Translations under genes and position numbers: made by a program
Notes under the pieces: generated by a model
What the model was told of the DNA's origin: nothing
Database searches by the model: none
The model's input: only the letters and a program-made list of their open reading frames with translations
Assembly (NCBI RefSeq): GCF_009711125.1
Contig: NZ_WMIB01000011.1
Span: forward strand, 55,761-119,760
Length of the DNA: 64,000 bases
Origin: Metabacillus mangrovi
Lineage (GTDB): Bacteria; Bacillota; Bacilli; Bacillales; Bacillaceae
Direction: 5' to 3'
Part shown: positions 1 through 7,845 of the stretch, in pieces
Layout: every line of letters starts with the position of its first letter
Numbering within the stretch: the first letter of the stretch is position 1

Positions 1-304
1 AGCAGCCGTCTATCTTGATGAAATCAGTAAGCGATACCCTAGGTATCGGCGGGATCACTTCTCCATCATTCAAGAGGTGATCCAAAAGTATTCAGCCAGT
101 ATCGATGCGGTTATGACCAGGTGCTCGACAGAAAGATTGTATAGTGCCAATTTCCGGGATATGGCCCATCATTATCATACATCCAGTCATGTCCCGGTGC
201 AGGAAATCAAAGCTCTTCAGGCCCACTCGGCCAGACATTCCGAAATCAAGGCCTCTGCCCGTTCTCTAAATACCTACACCTCTATTTTAGAAGGGCGGGC
301 ATGA
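1..304 (+). CDS. istA: IS21 transposase IstA, C-terminal fragment (runs off the left edge)
   Basis: This is the last 100 or so codons of the larger IS21 transposase, in the frame that starts before base 1; no internal start is needed although a GTG occurs at 77. The visible part (for example the stretch YLDEISKRYPRYRRD and the tail HSARHSEIKASARSLNTYTS) is the basic C-terminal region after the DDE catalytic core, so the core itself cannot be checked. The stop TGA at 302-304 overlaps the ATGATG start of istB, the normal coupled arrangement in which IstB is translated with the transposase. Confidence 0.8.
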   Translation, partial: AAVYLDEISKRYPRYRRDHFSIIQEVIQKYSASIDAVMTRCSTERLYSANFRDMAHHYHTSSHVPVQEIKALQAHSARHSEIKASARSLNTYTSILEGRA

Positions 305-1068
305 TGAATAAAACAGTGAATGAACTGCAGAATCAATTCCGTCAGTTACGTTTAGCAGAAACAGCGGAGGAGCCGCCACGGCTTCTCCGCGAAGCTGAAA
401 AGGCATCGTGGACCTATCTGGAATTTTTAGAGGCCATCACCCGGTATGAATTGGTCAAACGAGAAGCCAAAAGTCTAGAGAAAAGAATGAAATGGGCTCG
501 CTTTCCCTTTGTGAAATCGTTAGAGGAATTCGAATTGGAAGGACAAAATGTGTTGACTGCCCGTCAGTTGAACCAGCTTAGGGAATTGAACTGGCTGGAG
601 CAGCAGTACAACCTAATCCTTTTGGGGCCTCCAGGCATAGGGAAAACATTTATCGCCGTTGGGTTAGGGCTTGAAGCAGTCCAAAGAGGATTTCACGTTT
701 ACTTTGTCACGATGGGAGAACTTATCCAGCTCTTAAAAACAGAGGAGTATTTGAACAAGTCAAAGGCGCAGCTTAAGAGACTCAGAAGTGCAGACCTGGT
801 CATCGTTGATGACTTGATGTACATGGCGATGGACCAGAGAGAGGCAAACTTATTCTTTCATTTGATCAACCATCTATACGAACGAAGTTCAATCGTTCTA
901 ACATCCAATAAAAGTCCAGATGAATGGGGGAATTTAATTGGGGATCAAGGCATAACAACGGCCATTTTGGATCGATTACTTCATCGTGTAGAAGTCATTT
1001 ATGGGAAAGAAGATGAAGAAAGTCATCGAATGAAAAATCGGAAAAGCATCTTTTTAGCAAAAGTGTAA
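301..1068 (+). CDS. istB: IS21 helper ATPase IstB
   Basis: 255 residues, the usual full length for IstB. It is an AAA+ ATPase related to DnaA/DnaC that assembles on DNA and activates the IstA transposase and target choice. Visible motifs are a Walker A GPPGIGKT at residues 109-116, a Walker B with the DD pair at 170-171, and a sensor-like LTSNKSPDEW further on. ATG codons at 301 and 304 both fit. The gene looks intact, so this copy could be functional if the unseen part of istA is intact. Confidence 0.92.
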   Translation: MMNKTVNELQNQFRQLRLAETAEEPPRLLREAEKASWTYLEFLEAITRYELVKREAKSLEKRMKWARFPFVKSLEEFELEGQNVLTARQLNQLRELNWLEQQYNLILLGPPGIGKTFIAVGLGLEAVQRGFHVYFVTMGELIQLLKTEEYLNKSKAQLKRLRSADLVIVDDLMYMAMDQREANLFFHLINHLYERSSIVLTSNKSPDEWGNLIGDQGITTAILDRLLHRVEVIYGKEDEESHRMKNRKSIFLAKV

Positions 1069-1112
1069 AAAGGAAATGAGCAAAAAGTGTAAAATTCAAC
1101 TTGACGTCTACA

Positions 1113-1744
1113 CTCCCTTTCTTTGCACCTAAACTAATTAATTTATCTATAGGGTGTTGAAAATTACTTCTACCAAATTTCTCACGTCCTCCATGGAGAA
1201 TTGTATTCAGTATTGGTCTGCCTTCTAAATAGTTAACTATTGCTTGAAGTGCGGAACATCCAGACCGTATAGGCGAATACCAACCATTATCTAGCCACAT
1301 TTGAGTAATATACAAAAATGTTCCAGTATAGTTATGAATTATTTCTCCATGTTGAATATCACTTGTATTAGGATCGGAAATCCAAAGAGCAAAATATTTA
1401 AGGTCAGGAGTATCTTTTAAAGATTCCGGTGGAAATATTATTTGTGTTGCTTTCATTGTTTCAAGAACAAATGCTTTTCCATTATTATTAAATGAATCAT
1501 ACATATCCCTAGGTCTACTATATTGTAAAGCATCCTTACTTTTAAGATATTTTAACAGTAGCTCAATTTTTTCATGGTTATTCATATTTCGAACTACGTT
1601 TTCTTCGCTAATATCTGCTTTTATACCTGCTAAGCTATAAGAGACTGTTTTTCTTTTTTTATAATCTCTCGGATATAAATTTCTTGGGATTTGATCTACA
1701 AAACTATTTAAGACAGTTTCATTTATAAAGATATCATTTCTCAT
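1113..1744 (-). pseudogene. Unknown protein gene cut by the IS21 insertion
   Basis: The native part encodes about 210 residues from ATG at 1744 and then runs straight into the IS terminus at 1112, so the C-terminal end has been lost or lies beyond the element outside the window. The open frame continuing to 995 is IS sequence and should not be counted. I do not recognise the protein. It is soluble-looking, with no signal peptide or membrane segment; the most distinctive stretch is WLDNGWYSPIRSGCSALQA. GGAGG lies about 13 bases before the ATG. It is the third gene of a minus-strand trio with the DUF6602-like gene and the Mrr-like gene, with 60-90-base gaps, and shares their AT-rich composition. 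Confidence 0.7.
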
Positions 1745-1827
1745 AGTCCAAACTTTTCCTCCAAGTCCATAAATATTTTAAATTTTCGATAACTAAAACT
1801 GTATTTTATTATTATTTTTCTAGTAAT

Positions 1828-2592
1828 TTAATAATCGTAACATCTAGGAACATTCCATTTTATAAAGTTTTCTTTACCCTCTGGAATAGGATAAAGATGG
1901 TTATACATTGCTTCTGGAATTCCAAATAATTCAATTCTATTATTAATAATATCTAATAAATTAGAGAAAAAATAACTCGTTGCCAAATCCTTAATAGCAT
2001 AACAACTAAACTTCTCCTCTTCACTCCATTTTTTTATAAAGGCCCCATCATTAGAAACAATATGATTTAAGCCATTATTTTTTAATAATGCATCTAATAA
2101 AGAATCTTTAAATTGACCATTTCTTGGATTTTCTAATAATTTTGATGAGTGATTTTGATTATTGTTTGCTTCTCCAAAAATAAATAACCCATTAAATATT
2201 AAATTCTCCCTTATAATCTCTCCTACTTTACTTGCTTTAAAAATCGCTTCTGCGATTTTATTCCTATCAGGATTTGATTTCACTTCAATTATTCCCAATA
2301 CACTTTTTGGTTGAACAATTATAAAGTCATTTTCTTTAAAATATAATGGCAATGATGAATTATAAATAATTATATCAATTTGGGTAGATATATTATCGCC
2401 GTCCTTAACGAAACCTGTTCCTACCTCAATATTATTAGGGAGAAATCTTTTTAAAAAATTCATTAGAATTACTTCCTTATATCTACCATCCTCACCCCAA
2501 TGGGTAGAACCTATTAAATATCTAATCCTATTTTTAGTGGCGTTAAATTCATGAGCAATCGATTTTTGATACTCTAAAGAGTTAGGACCCAT
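1828..2592 (-). CDS. DUF6602-like protein with a PD-(D/E)XK nuclease-type core
   Basis: 254 residues from ATG at 2592, chosen because GGAGAG lies 7 bases upstream; an in-frame GTG at 2607 is possible. After an N-terminal helix-rich part, TQIDIIIYNS followed by SVLGIIEVKSN gives the D...ExK arrangement of PD-(D/E)XK nuclease folds, and GEDGRYKE with a nearby FLP-(P/N)-N segment resembles the family I know as DUF6602. That family is often found near restriction or defence genes, but no activity is established here. The strongly AT-rich codon use contrasts with the housekeeping genes to the right and suggests transfer. It lies downstream of the Mrr-like gene and upstream of the truncated gene. 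Confidence 0.65.
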   Translation of the reverse strand: MGPNSLEYQKSIAHEFNATKNRIRYLIGSTHWGEDGRYKEVILMNFLKRFLPNNIEVGTGFVKDGDNISTQIDIIIYNSSLPLYFKENDFIIVQPKSVLGIIEVKSNPDRNKIAEAIFKASKVGEIIRENLIFNGLFIFGEANNNQNHSSKLLENPRNGQFKDSLLDALLKNNGLNHIVSNDGAFIKKWSEEEKFSCYAIKDLATSYFFSNLLDIINNRIELFGIPEAMYNHLYPIPEGKENFIKWNVPRCYDY

Positions 2593-2678
2593 TATGTATC
2601 TCTCCACTTCATATTATTCTACTTATTACTTGTAAACGGTTCTCAGTAATGGTTTAAATGCTATTTTAGGCATATCAT

Positions 2679-3658
2679 CTAATCTTCACTGTTTAACATC
2701 CATACTTTTTTCAATGGAATTTCTGCTTTTATGTCATCACTAAGTGCATCGTAGTTTTCTAGAAGTTGTTCTATTATTTTTGCAGAATCCCATAATCGCA
2801 CTCGGAAGAACTGCTTTGGAATTTCTTTCATTACAGAGTTTTCGAAGCCACTCCAAGAAATAAGTAGCCCATAATCTGCATTAAAATTACTCATAGTCCC
2901 AATTAGTTGATCCATTGTTGGACGGTCTACAGGTGAATCTGTAGTTTTCACTTGAACACAAATTTTCGGGGGGCTAAATCCTAATGTATTCGCTGCTGCT
3001 AAAATATCCACCCCTTGATTTGACCCTTCAGGGCTTCTATATGTTGTAAATCCTTTTGCTTTCAGAATTTCTTCTATTAGCATTTCCATCTTATGCCCTT
3101 TAAATTTCCTGATAATATGCTCTGAAATTCTATCTTCGATATACTCTTCAAAATCAGGTATTCCCTCATCTTCAGTATCTTCAATTCTTTCAGGGATTGG
3201 TTTATGGGCTACTTGCCAATTATTCTTGTACATCTCTTTAATGCGTTCCTCAGCATTATTTTTATGTATTTTACAAACTGTCATAAAAGCACCCATTGAA
3301 TACAAAATATCCTGTTCAAATCTGTCTCTTGGAACATCTAATGAAAACCACTCTACATCTCGATAATGAAAATATGGATTTTCTAAGTTTGGATTGTATT
3401 GGTAGTTACCTGTAATTTTACCAAAATGAATCGTTCGATTAAGCATACTAGGTAATACAACCCAATCACCGATAAGCATTCGATGAGCAATGGGATATAT
3501 TTGTGATGCCCAATTTATTGCCGTCTTTTCTTTTTCTAAATCATACTTTTTAACCAAAAACGAATATAATTCTTCTTTTTTTTGAAATTTATTTAGATCA
3601 ACAAAAACTTATTTTCATACTCACCATCGGAACCTGCTCGAAATAACCAAATGCTCAA
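2679..3658 (-). pseudogene. Mrr-like (type IV) restriction endonuclease gene broken by a frameshift/deletion
   Basis: From 3602 down to 2679 the frame encodes an Mrr-family protein. A linker or DNA-recognition region contains HRMLIGDWVVLPS and FHYRDVEW, and the C-terminal catalytic domain contains GVDILAA and VQVK, i.e. the D...QxK motif of Mrr nucleases. The true N-terminus lies upstream in another frame. From TTG at 3658, with GGAGG a few bases before it, the sequence reads SIWLFRAGSDGEYENKFL and then hits a stop at 3593-3595. Relatives have a similar start, then about a dozen residues, then a VDLNKF-like segment, which is present here in the shifted frame. One deletion of 3n+1 bases near 3600-3605 would explain both the lost residues and the frame change. 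A TTG at 3557 could still start a shortened protein. Probably inactive unless the shift is a sequence error. Confidence 0.72.
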
Positions 3659-3694
3659 ACGTATAACCTCCAAATTTTGTAATTCCATATCAAC

Positions 3695-3703
3695 AGTATA
3701 CCA
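3695..3703 (-). promoter_or_regulatory. Extended -10 promoter for the Mrr-like gene cluster
   Basis: The minus strand reads TGGTATACT, an extended -10 element. Transcription would start near 3688, giving a leader of about 30 bases before the TTG start at 3658. No good -35 is seen, which is normal for extended -10 promoters. Confidence 0.45.
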
Positions 3704-3830
3704 AAATTGCTTGGTGAGCTTTTCACTTAGTATGTAAAAAATTTGAATTGCAATCTAGCACAAAATACGTTCGATATTTAAATTATTTTTTACTTCCTTT
3801 TTATTTTTAAACAAATAGAATTCTTAAAAA

Positions 3831-3864
3831 CAAAAAAAGACAAGTTCATTTAATTGAACCTGCC
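3831..3864 (-). terminator. Intrinsic terminator downstream of rlmH
   Basis: On the minus strand a 10-base-pair stem with three G-U pairs (arms at 3839-3848 and 3855-3864) and a 6-base loop is followed by a run of seven T. It lies about 90 bases past the rlmH stop and separates rlmH from the accessory cluster. Confidence 0.7.
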
Positions 3865-3953
3865 TTATTATGTAGAATAAGATTGTTTCTATTTATTTTT
3901 ATATTCGTTGATTTTATTTATATTAAATGTCATCTCATATTTACTGTTTACCA

Positions 3954-4433
3954 TCACTTGTGATAAGGTTCCCCCCGCACAATCCGAAAAGCCCGATAAA
4001 CCTGCTCCACCAAAATCAGCCTCATTAATTGATGCGGAAACGTCATTTTGCTAAATGACAGCGTATCATTTGCACGTTTCATCACTCCATCACTCAATCC
4101 GAGCGATCCCCCAATCACAAACGCAACCTTACTTTTCCCGTAAGTCGCGAGTCTGTCCAGATCCGATGCCAGCTGCTCAGAAGACTTCATCTTTCCTTCA
4201 ATAGCTAGGGCGATGACATGGGTATCGTCTGAAATCTTCCCCAGGATTCGTTCGCCTTCTTTGTCCTTCACGATTTTCATATCCAGATCACTCAAATTTT
4301 CCGGCGCTTTTTCGTCGGGCAGCTCGATGATGTCCATTTTGGCGTAGGCGCTGAGGCGCTTTAGGTATTCGTCGATTCCTTGCTTGAGGTATTTTTCTTT
4401 TAGTTTTCCGACTGTGATGATTGTGATATTCAC
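3954..4433 (-). CDS. rlmH: 23S rRNA (pseudouridine1915-N3)-methyltransferase RlmH
   Basis: 159 residues, the standard length. This SPOUT-family enzyme methylates pseudouridine 1915 in helix 69 of 23S rRNA on the assembled ribosome. The start [16 protein letters not shown], the SAM-binding knot FVIGGSLG and the tail [10 protein letters not shown] are diagnostic. Its 3' end (reading CCTTATCACAAGTGA) corresponds to the place where SCC elements integrate in staphylococcal rlmH (orfX), and the restriction-like cluster here lies immediately beyond it. It lies beside a DnaA-box cluster, as its orthologue yydA does in Bacillus subtilis. Confidence 0.97.
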   Translation of the reverse strand: MNITIITVGKLKEKYLKQGIDEYLKRLSAYAKMDIIELPDEKAPENLSDLDMKIVKDKEGERILGKISDDTHVIALAIEGKMKSSEQLASDLDRLATYGKSKVAFVIGGSLGLSDGVMKRANDTLSFSKMTFPHQLMRLILVEQVYRAFRIVRGEPYHK

Positions 4434-4436
4434 AGG

Positions 4437-4739
4437 TTATCCCCACCTTGATGATGTGTTATGAACATGAGTTATCCACAAATGTGTATTTCCTATCCAC
4501 AGATGGTGGCGAATGTTTATTCCCCTACTATATATACGGCGGGGTTTTCGCACAATTCACAGGCTGTGGATAACCTGTTTGTTTCTTCAATTTTTATTAT
4601 TTCCGGAGCCAGTTCGTGCTCATCAACATACATATCTATTGCTGTTTCGACATGATCTGCGCATGCTTTCATGGTGATTCCTCCTTATCCACAAGTGGAT
4701 GATGGTTTTATTGTACACGAATTTCGCTATTTATCCACA
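4437..4739. promoter_or_regulatory. DnaA-box cluster next to rlmH
   Basis: Six DnaA boxes fall in about 300 bases. Perfect TTATCCACA matches are at 4472-4480, 4685-4693 and 4731-4739 on the plus strand and 4565-4573 on the minus strand. One-mismatch boxes are at 4437-4445 and 4493-4501. The cluster spans the small yyzF gene. In B. subtilis a DnaA-box cluster at yydA (rlmH) is one of a few outside oriC thought to titrate DnaA and restrain initiation; the same role is inferred here. Confidence 0.8.
4517..4672 (-). CDS. yyzF: Small CxxH/CxxC-type protein (YyzF family)
   Basis: 51 residues from ATG at 4672 with GGAGG six to seven bases upstream. The N-terminus reads MKACADHVE and the C-terminal part has CELCENPA, so one pair of metal-ligand-like residues (C..DH) is followed by a CxxC pair, as in the small putative zinc-binding family annotated CxxH/CxxC in Bacillus. 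Orthologues lie between rlmH and htrC, as here. The function is unknown. Its coding sequence contains one DnaA box on the opposite strand and is flanked by five more. Confidence 0.85.
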   Translation of the reverse strand: MKACADHVETAIDMYVDEHELAPEIIKIEETNRLSTACELCENPAVYIVGE

Positions 4740-4763
4740 ACCTGAAAGGTGAAAAGCCGGCAA

Positions 4764-4796
4764 ATGAAAACCCCGAAGTGCTTATGCATTCCGGGG
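4764..4796 (-). terminator. Intrinsic terminator downstream of htrC
   Basis: The minus strand reads CCCCGGAATGC, a 4-base loop and GCACTTCGGGG, then TTTT. The stem has 11 pairs with one mismatch. It lies beyond the dispersed repeat that follows htrC. Confidence 0.75.
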
Positions 4797-4825
4797 TGAC
4801 TGTGCTCACTCTTGGTCGGGCTTAT

Positions 4826-4943
4826 TGGAGCGGAAGGGCGACACTCCTGCGGGAACAGCGGGACAGGTGAGACCCCACAGATGCACAGCATCGAGGAGGC
4901 TCACCGCCCGCCCCGCGGAAAGGGAGTCCTGCAGCGGAAATAA
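4826..4943. repeat. GC-rich nested palindromic element between htrC and its terminator
   Basis: About 118 bases fold as nested inverted repeats: ACTCC (4843-4847) with GGAGT (4923-4927), GCGGG (4849-4853) with CCCGC (4912-4916), GGTGAG (4866-4871) with CTCACC (4900-4905), and GATGC (4880-4884) with GCATC (4888-4892). It is much GC-richer than its surroundings. From memory, closely similar sequences recur many times in intergenic regions of Bacillaceae; only one copy is in this window. Overlapping open frames on both strands look accidental. Confidence 0.6.
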
Positions 4944-4962
4944 GCCACCCACTAAACCAAGT

Positions 4963-6174
4963 TTAACTTCCCTGCGTCTGCGATTCCCCAAGCCTTACCT
5001 TCACCGACTTCTTATCTCCGCCGCGGTAGTACGTGATTGTCACCGAATCGCCCGGCTTCAATTCATACAGTACTTTTCGAAGCTGGATGATGTCCTTGAT
5101 TTCTTTGCCGTCCATTTGCGTGATGACGTCCATTTGCTTCATGCCCGCTTTTCCTGCAGGGGAGAGGGGATCGGCTTCAAAGACGACGACGCCTTTCGTG
5201 ACGCTGTCCGGCAGCTTGAGTGTTTCTTTATGGTGATAGCTCGATACTTCATCAAGGGAGCGCATGCTCAGGCCGAGGAACGGGCGGCGGACTTCGCCGT
5301 ACGTTTCGAGGTCCTTGATGACGGGTTGGGCGACGTTGACCGGGATGGCGAGGCCGATTCCTTCAACAGAGGACTCGGCGATTTTCATCGAGTTGATGCC
5401 GATGACCTTGCCGTCCATGTTGATCAATGCCCCGCCGCTGTTGCCCGGGTTGATGGCTGCGTCCGTTTGGAGCACTTCAGAGTTCCAGTCCGGCTGGCCG
5501 TCACCGTTCTCGTCGATCGGAATCGCCCGCTCGGTTCCGGAGATGATGCCCTGAGTGACAGAGCCTGCGAACTGGAGGCCGAGCGGGTTGCCGATCGCGA
5601 TCGCCGGCTCACCTGGTTTTACTTTATCAGAGTCGCCGAACGGGGCGACGTTTTTGATTTTGCTGCTGTCGACTTCCAGAACGGCGAGGTCGGTCAGCTT
5701 GTCACTGCCGAGAATTTTAGCAGGGACGCGCGCGCCGTCGGAGAGGCTGATTTCCACCTGTGAGGCGCCTTCGATAACGTGATGGTTGGTGACGACAAAG
5801 GCGGTGCCGACGTCTTTTTTATAGATGACGCCGGAGCCTGTCCCCGCCTCACTGCCTTCGTCTTCCTCCCAGAACCCGGACTGCTGGATGTTGATGACGC
5901 CGACGACAGAGCTTGAGACCTTGCTGACGATGTTCGTGATGTCCGAGCTCACATCCACATTGACCTGCTTTTCGGGTCCGGCTGGCTCGTTGTTTCCGTT
6001 TTCCTCTGTGCCCGGCTGCAGGCCGCCGCTGATGAAATCATTGACGGTCGGTCCGGCAAGGAGAACGAGCAGCCCGCCGAGAACCGCACCCGTGATACCG
6101 GCGAGAAACCAGCCGCCGCGGTTGCCCTTCTGCCGGCGAGGCGGCTCCTGATAATCCTGATCATAATACCCCAC
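4963..6174 (-). CDS. htrC: HtrA-like membrane-anchored serine protease
   Basis: 403 residues starting at GTG 6174 with AAGGAG about 9 bases upstream. The order is a cytoplasmic N-terminus, one membrane segment (about residues 21-41), a trypsin-like domain with catalytic H132 (TNHHVI), D162 (TDLAV) and S246 (NPGNSGG), and one C-terminal PDZ domain (about 290-395). Such proteases degrade or refold damaged exported proteins at the outer face of the membrane. It follows walJ at the end of the wal operon, as YyxA/HtrC does in B. subtilis. The 66-base gap to walJ shows no terminator, so read-through is likely. Confidence 0.93.
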   Translation of the reverse strand: MGYYDQDYQEPPRRQKGNRGGWFLAGITGAVLGGLLVLLAGPTVNDFISGGLQPGTEENGNNEPAGPEKQVNVDVSSDITNIVSKVSSSVVGVINIQQSGFWEEDEGSEAGTGSGVIYKKDVGTAFVVTNHHVIEGASQVEISLSDGARVPAKILGSDKLTDLAVLEVDSSKIKNVAPFGDSDKVKPGEPAIAIGNPLGLQFAGSVTQGIISGTERAIPIDENGDGQPDWNSEVLQTDAAINPGNSGGALINMDGKVIGINSMKIAESSVEGIGLAIPVNVAQPVIKDLETYGEVRRPFLGLSMRSLDEVSSYHHKETLKLPDSVTKGVVVFEADPLSPAGKAGMKQMDVITQMDGKEIKDIIQLRKVLYELKPGDSVTITYYRGGDKKSVKVRLGESQTQGS

Positions 6175-6240
6175 TGTGTCCAGCTCCTTTTTTGCTTGCT
6201 TCTATTTAGTATTATACTCAAAGCATGGCAAAAAAATAAA

Positions 6241-7035
6241 TTATACCGCGGTCAATGGTGTCGGGTTGATTGGGTCGGTATCAAACAGGCTGACGGTATC
6301 ACCGATAACGAAGCCCTTGCTCTCGAGTGTCTGCTGAACCGACATCCTGGCGAGGTCCTTCATATTGTTGTCCCGGCTCAGGTGGGCAAGGTAGATCCGC
6401 GATGTCTGGTCACCGATGACGTCTGACATCGCGAGGGCAGCATCTTCATTGGAGACGTGGCCGACGTCTGACAAGATGCGGCGCTTGATGCTCCAAGGAT
6501 AATGGCCCATCCGCAGCATGCTCACATCGTGGTTGCTTTCAAACACGAAGGCGTTCGCATCGCGGATCATGCCCTTCATCCGGTCGCTCACATAGCCCGT
6601 ATCGGTTATGAGGGCAAGTTTGCGGCCGTTATGGTGAAACACGTAAAACATCGGTTCTGCGGCATCATGGGAAACACCGAAGGACTGGATATCCAGCCCT
6701 CCGAAGGTTTTGACGGTGTCGGTTTCAAAATGGAACTTCTGATCGGCCGGAATTTCACCGGTCAGCGTGTCCATCGCGTTCCATGTTTTTGCATTGGCGT
6801 AGATCGGCACCTTATGCTTCCGGGCTGCCACGCCGAGGCCTTTAATATGGTCGCTGTGTTCGTGGGTGACAAAAATGCCGCTCAAATCGTCCATGCTCTT
6901 GCCGATTTTGGCCATCAGCAGGCCGAGCTGTTTATTGCTCAGGCCCGCATCCACCAAGAAGGACTGTCCATCGGCTTCGACATAAATGGCATTCCCTGTA
7001 CTTCCGCTCGCAAGTACGCTGAACTGCAAGCTCAT
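6241..7035 (-). CDS. walJ: MBL-fold nuclease WalJ (YycJ)
   Basis: 264 residues from ATG 7035, preferred over ATG 7041 because GGAG lies 9 bases upstream, overlapping the walI stop region. It is a metallo-beta-lactamase-fold hydrolase with THEHSDH (metal ligands), SGSTGNA near the N-terminus and further histidines in the C-terminal half. Relatives act as 5'-3' exonucleases and have been tied to coordination of cell division with replication. It is co-transcribed with walI in the wal operon. Confidence 0.93.
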   Translation of the reverse strand: MSLQFSVLASGSTGNAIYVEADGQSFLVDAGLSNKQLGLLMAKIGKSMDDLSGIFVTHEHSDHIKGLGVAARKHKVPIYANAKTWNAMDTLTGEIPADQKFHFETDTVKTFGGLDIQSFGVSHDAAEPMFYVFHHNGRKLALITDTGYVSDRMKGMIRDANAFVFESNHDVSMLRMGHYPWSIKRRILSDVGHVSNEDAALAMSDVIGDQTSRIYLAHLSRDNNMKDLARMSVQQTLESKGFVIGDTVSLFDTDPINPTPLTAV

Positions 7036-7041
7036 TTGCAT

Positions 7042-7845
7042 TCACTCCAATTTTTTCTGCTGATTCGGTCTGACGACCTGTGTATCATAGGCGTTCACGA
7101 AATAAAAGTCCTTGTTGTTGATTTCGACATACCAGTGCGGCTGCAGCGACTGAGACGCGATATCCTGTCCCTGGGACGTATAATAGCCGAGTGTCATTTC
7201 CGTTACTTCACTCTTCGGCTTCAAGTCGTTCTCGTTGTATAGACGGGCGAGCGCTTCAAGCGCCGTCGCCGTATCCTGAGGCTGTTCCTCTTCATCAGCC
7301 GTATCCATGTACGTCTGTTCATAGGAAATGATCTCGCGGTTCTCGTTCAGATGGAGGACGATGGATCCCAGCTGCTTATCGCCGCTCTTCTGGTATACGA
7401 TCCGGTCGTTCACCCGCTGGAAATACGTGATCGTGCTATTTTCTCTGTTGTAGGACCACAGCACATATTCACTGCCGCTGATGAGCTGGGCCGAGACGAA
7501 GGTATCGGCCTTCGCCAGGTCATCCTTGTCCACCTTCACCGGCTCCACAAGTTTCATTGCAAGCCGGTATGGATCCTGTTCTTTAAACGCGGGCTCCTGC
7601 TCCTTGAGGGAGGACCGCTCTTCATCTGTAAACAGATGCCGTTCCGCTTTAAGAGGCGGCAGGTCAGGTGTGTCATCGAGAGGCGGATACGTGATCGCTT
7701 CTTCCTTGAACTGATCCGTCACAGAAGCGTCCTGGATGTTCTTGTATTTGTTCGTGATCACAAGCTGGGAGTACTGCCAGACAAGGAACAGATCCAGAAC
7801 GAGGAACGCGAAAATGAAGATTGTCTTCGTCTTACTCCAATCCAT
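7042..7845 (-). CDS. walI: Two-component system regulatory protein WalI (YycI)
   Basis: 267 residues from ATG 7845, with GGAGGAGG about 8 bases upstream; an in-frame upstream extension to 7863 lacks a better ribosome site. It has a short cytoplasmic start MDWSKTKTIFIFAFLVLDLFLVWQ, so one membrane helix, then an extracytoplasmic domain. WalI and WalH sit in the membrane with the kinase WalK and modulate its activity. The start overlaps the walH stop by 14 bases, consistent with coupled translation. Confidence 0.93.
   Translation of the reverse strand: MDWSKTKTIFIFAFLVLDLFLVWQYSQLVITNKYKNIQDASVTDQFKEEAITYPPLDDTPDLPPLKAERHLFTDEERSSLKEQEPAFKEQDPYRLAMKLVEPVKVDKDDLAKADTFVSAQLISGSEYVLWSYNRENSTITYFQRVNDRIVYQKSGDKQLGSIVLHLNENREIISYEQTYMDTADEEEQPQDTATALEALARLYNENDLKPKSEVTEMTLGYYTSQGQDIASQSLQPHWYVEINNKDFYFVNAYDTQVVRPNQQKKLE

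Larger units (their letters stand above)
1..1112 (+). mobile_element. IS21-family insertion sequence, right part
   Basis: The two genes here are the istA/istB pair that defines IS21 elements; istA is cut by the window edge, so the left end lies outside. The right boundary is placed at 1112. Read on the minus strand the element begins TGTAGACGTCAAGTTG, so it has the TG...CA terminus usual for this family. The boundary is supported independently because an open frame running in from the right (minus strand, 1744 down to 1113) continues into the element and then reads through istB sequence, as expected if the element landed inside that gene. The flanking target duplication cannot be seen from one end only. 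Confidence 0.88.

Noticed and set aside
995..1112. C-terminal 39 residues of the frame starting at 1744
   Set aside because: These bases are the IS21 end and the istB 3' end read backwards, not native coding sequence.
4461..4655. 64-codon plus-strand frame at the DnaA cluster
   Set aside because: It is the reverse of the yyzF gene and DnaA boxes; no ribosome site.
4825..5763. 312-codon plus-strand frame opposite htrC
   Set aside because: Antisense to a clearly conserved protease gene and starts in the palindromic repeat; composition explains it.
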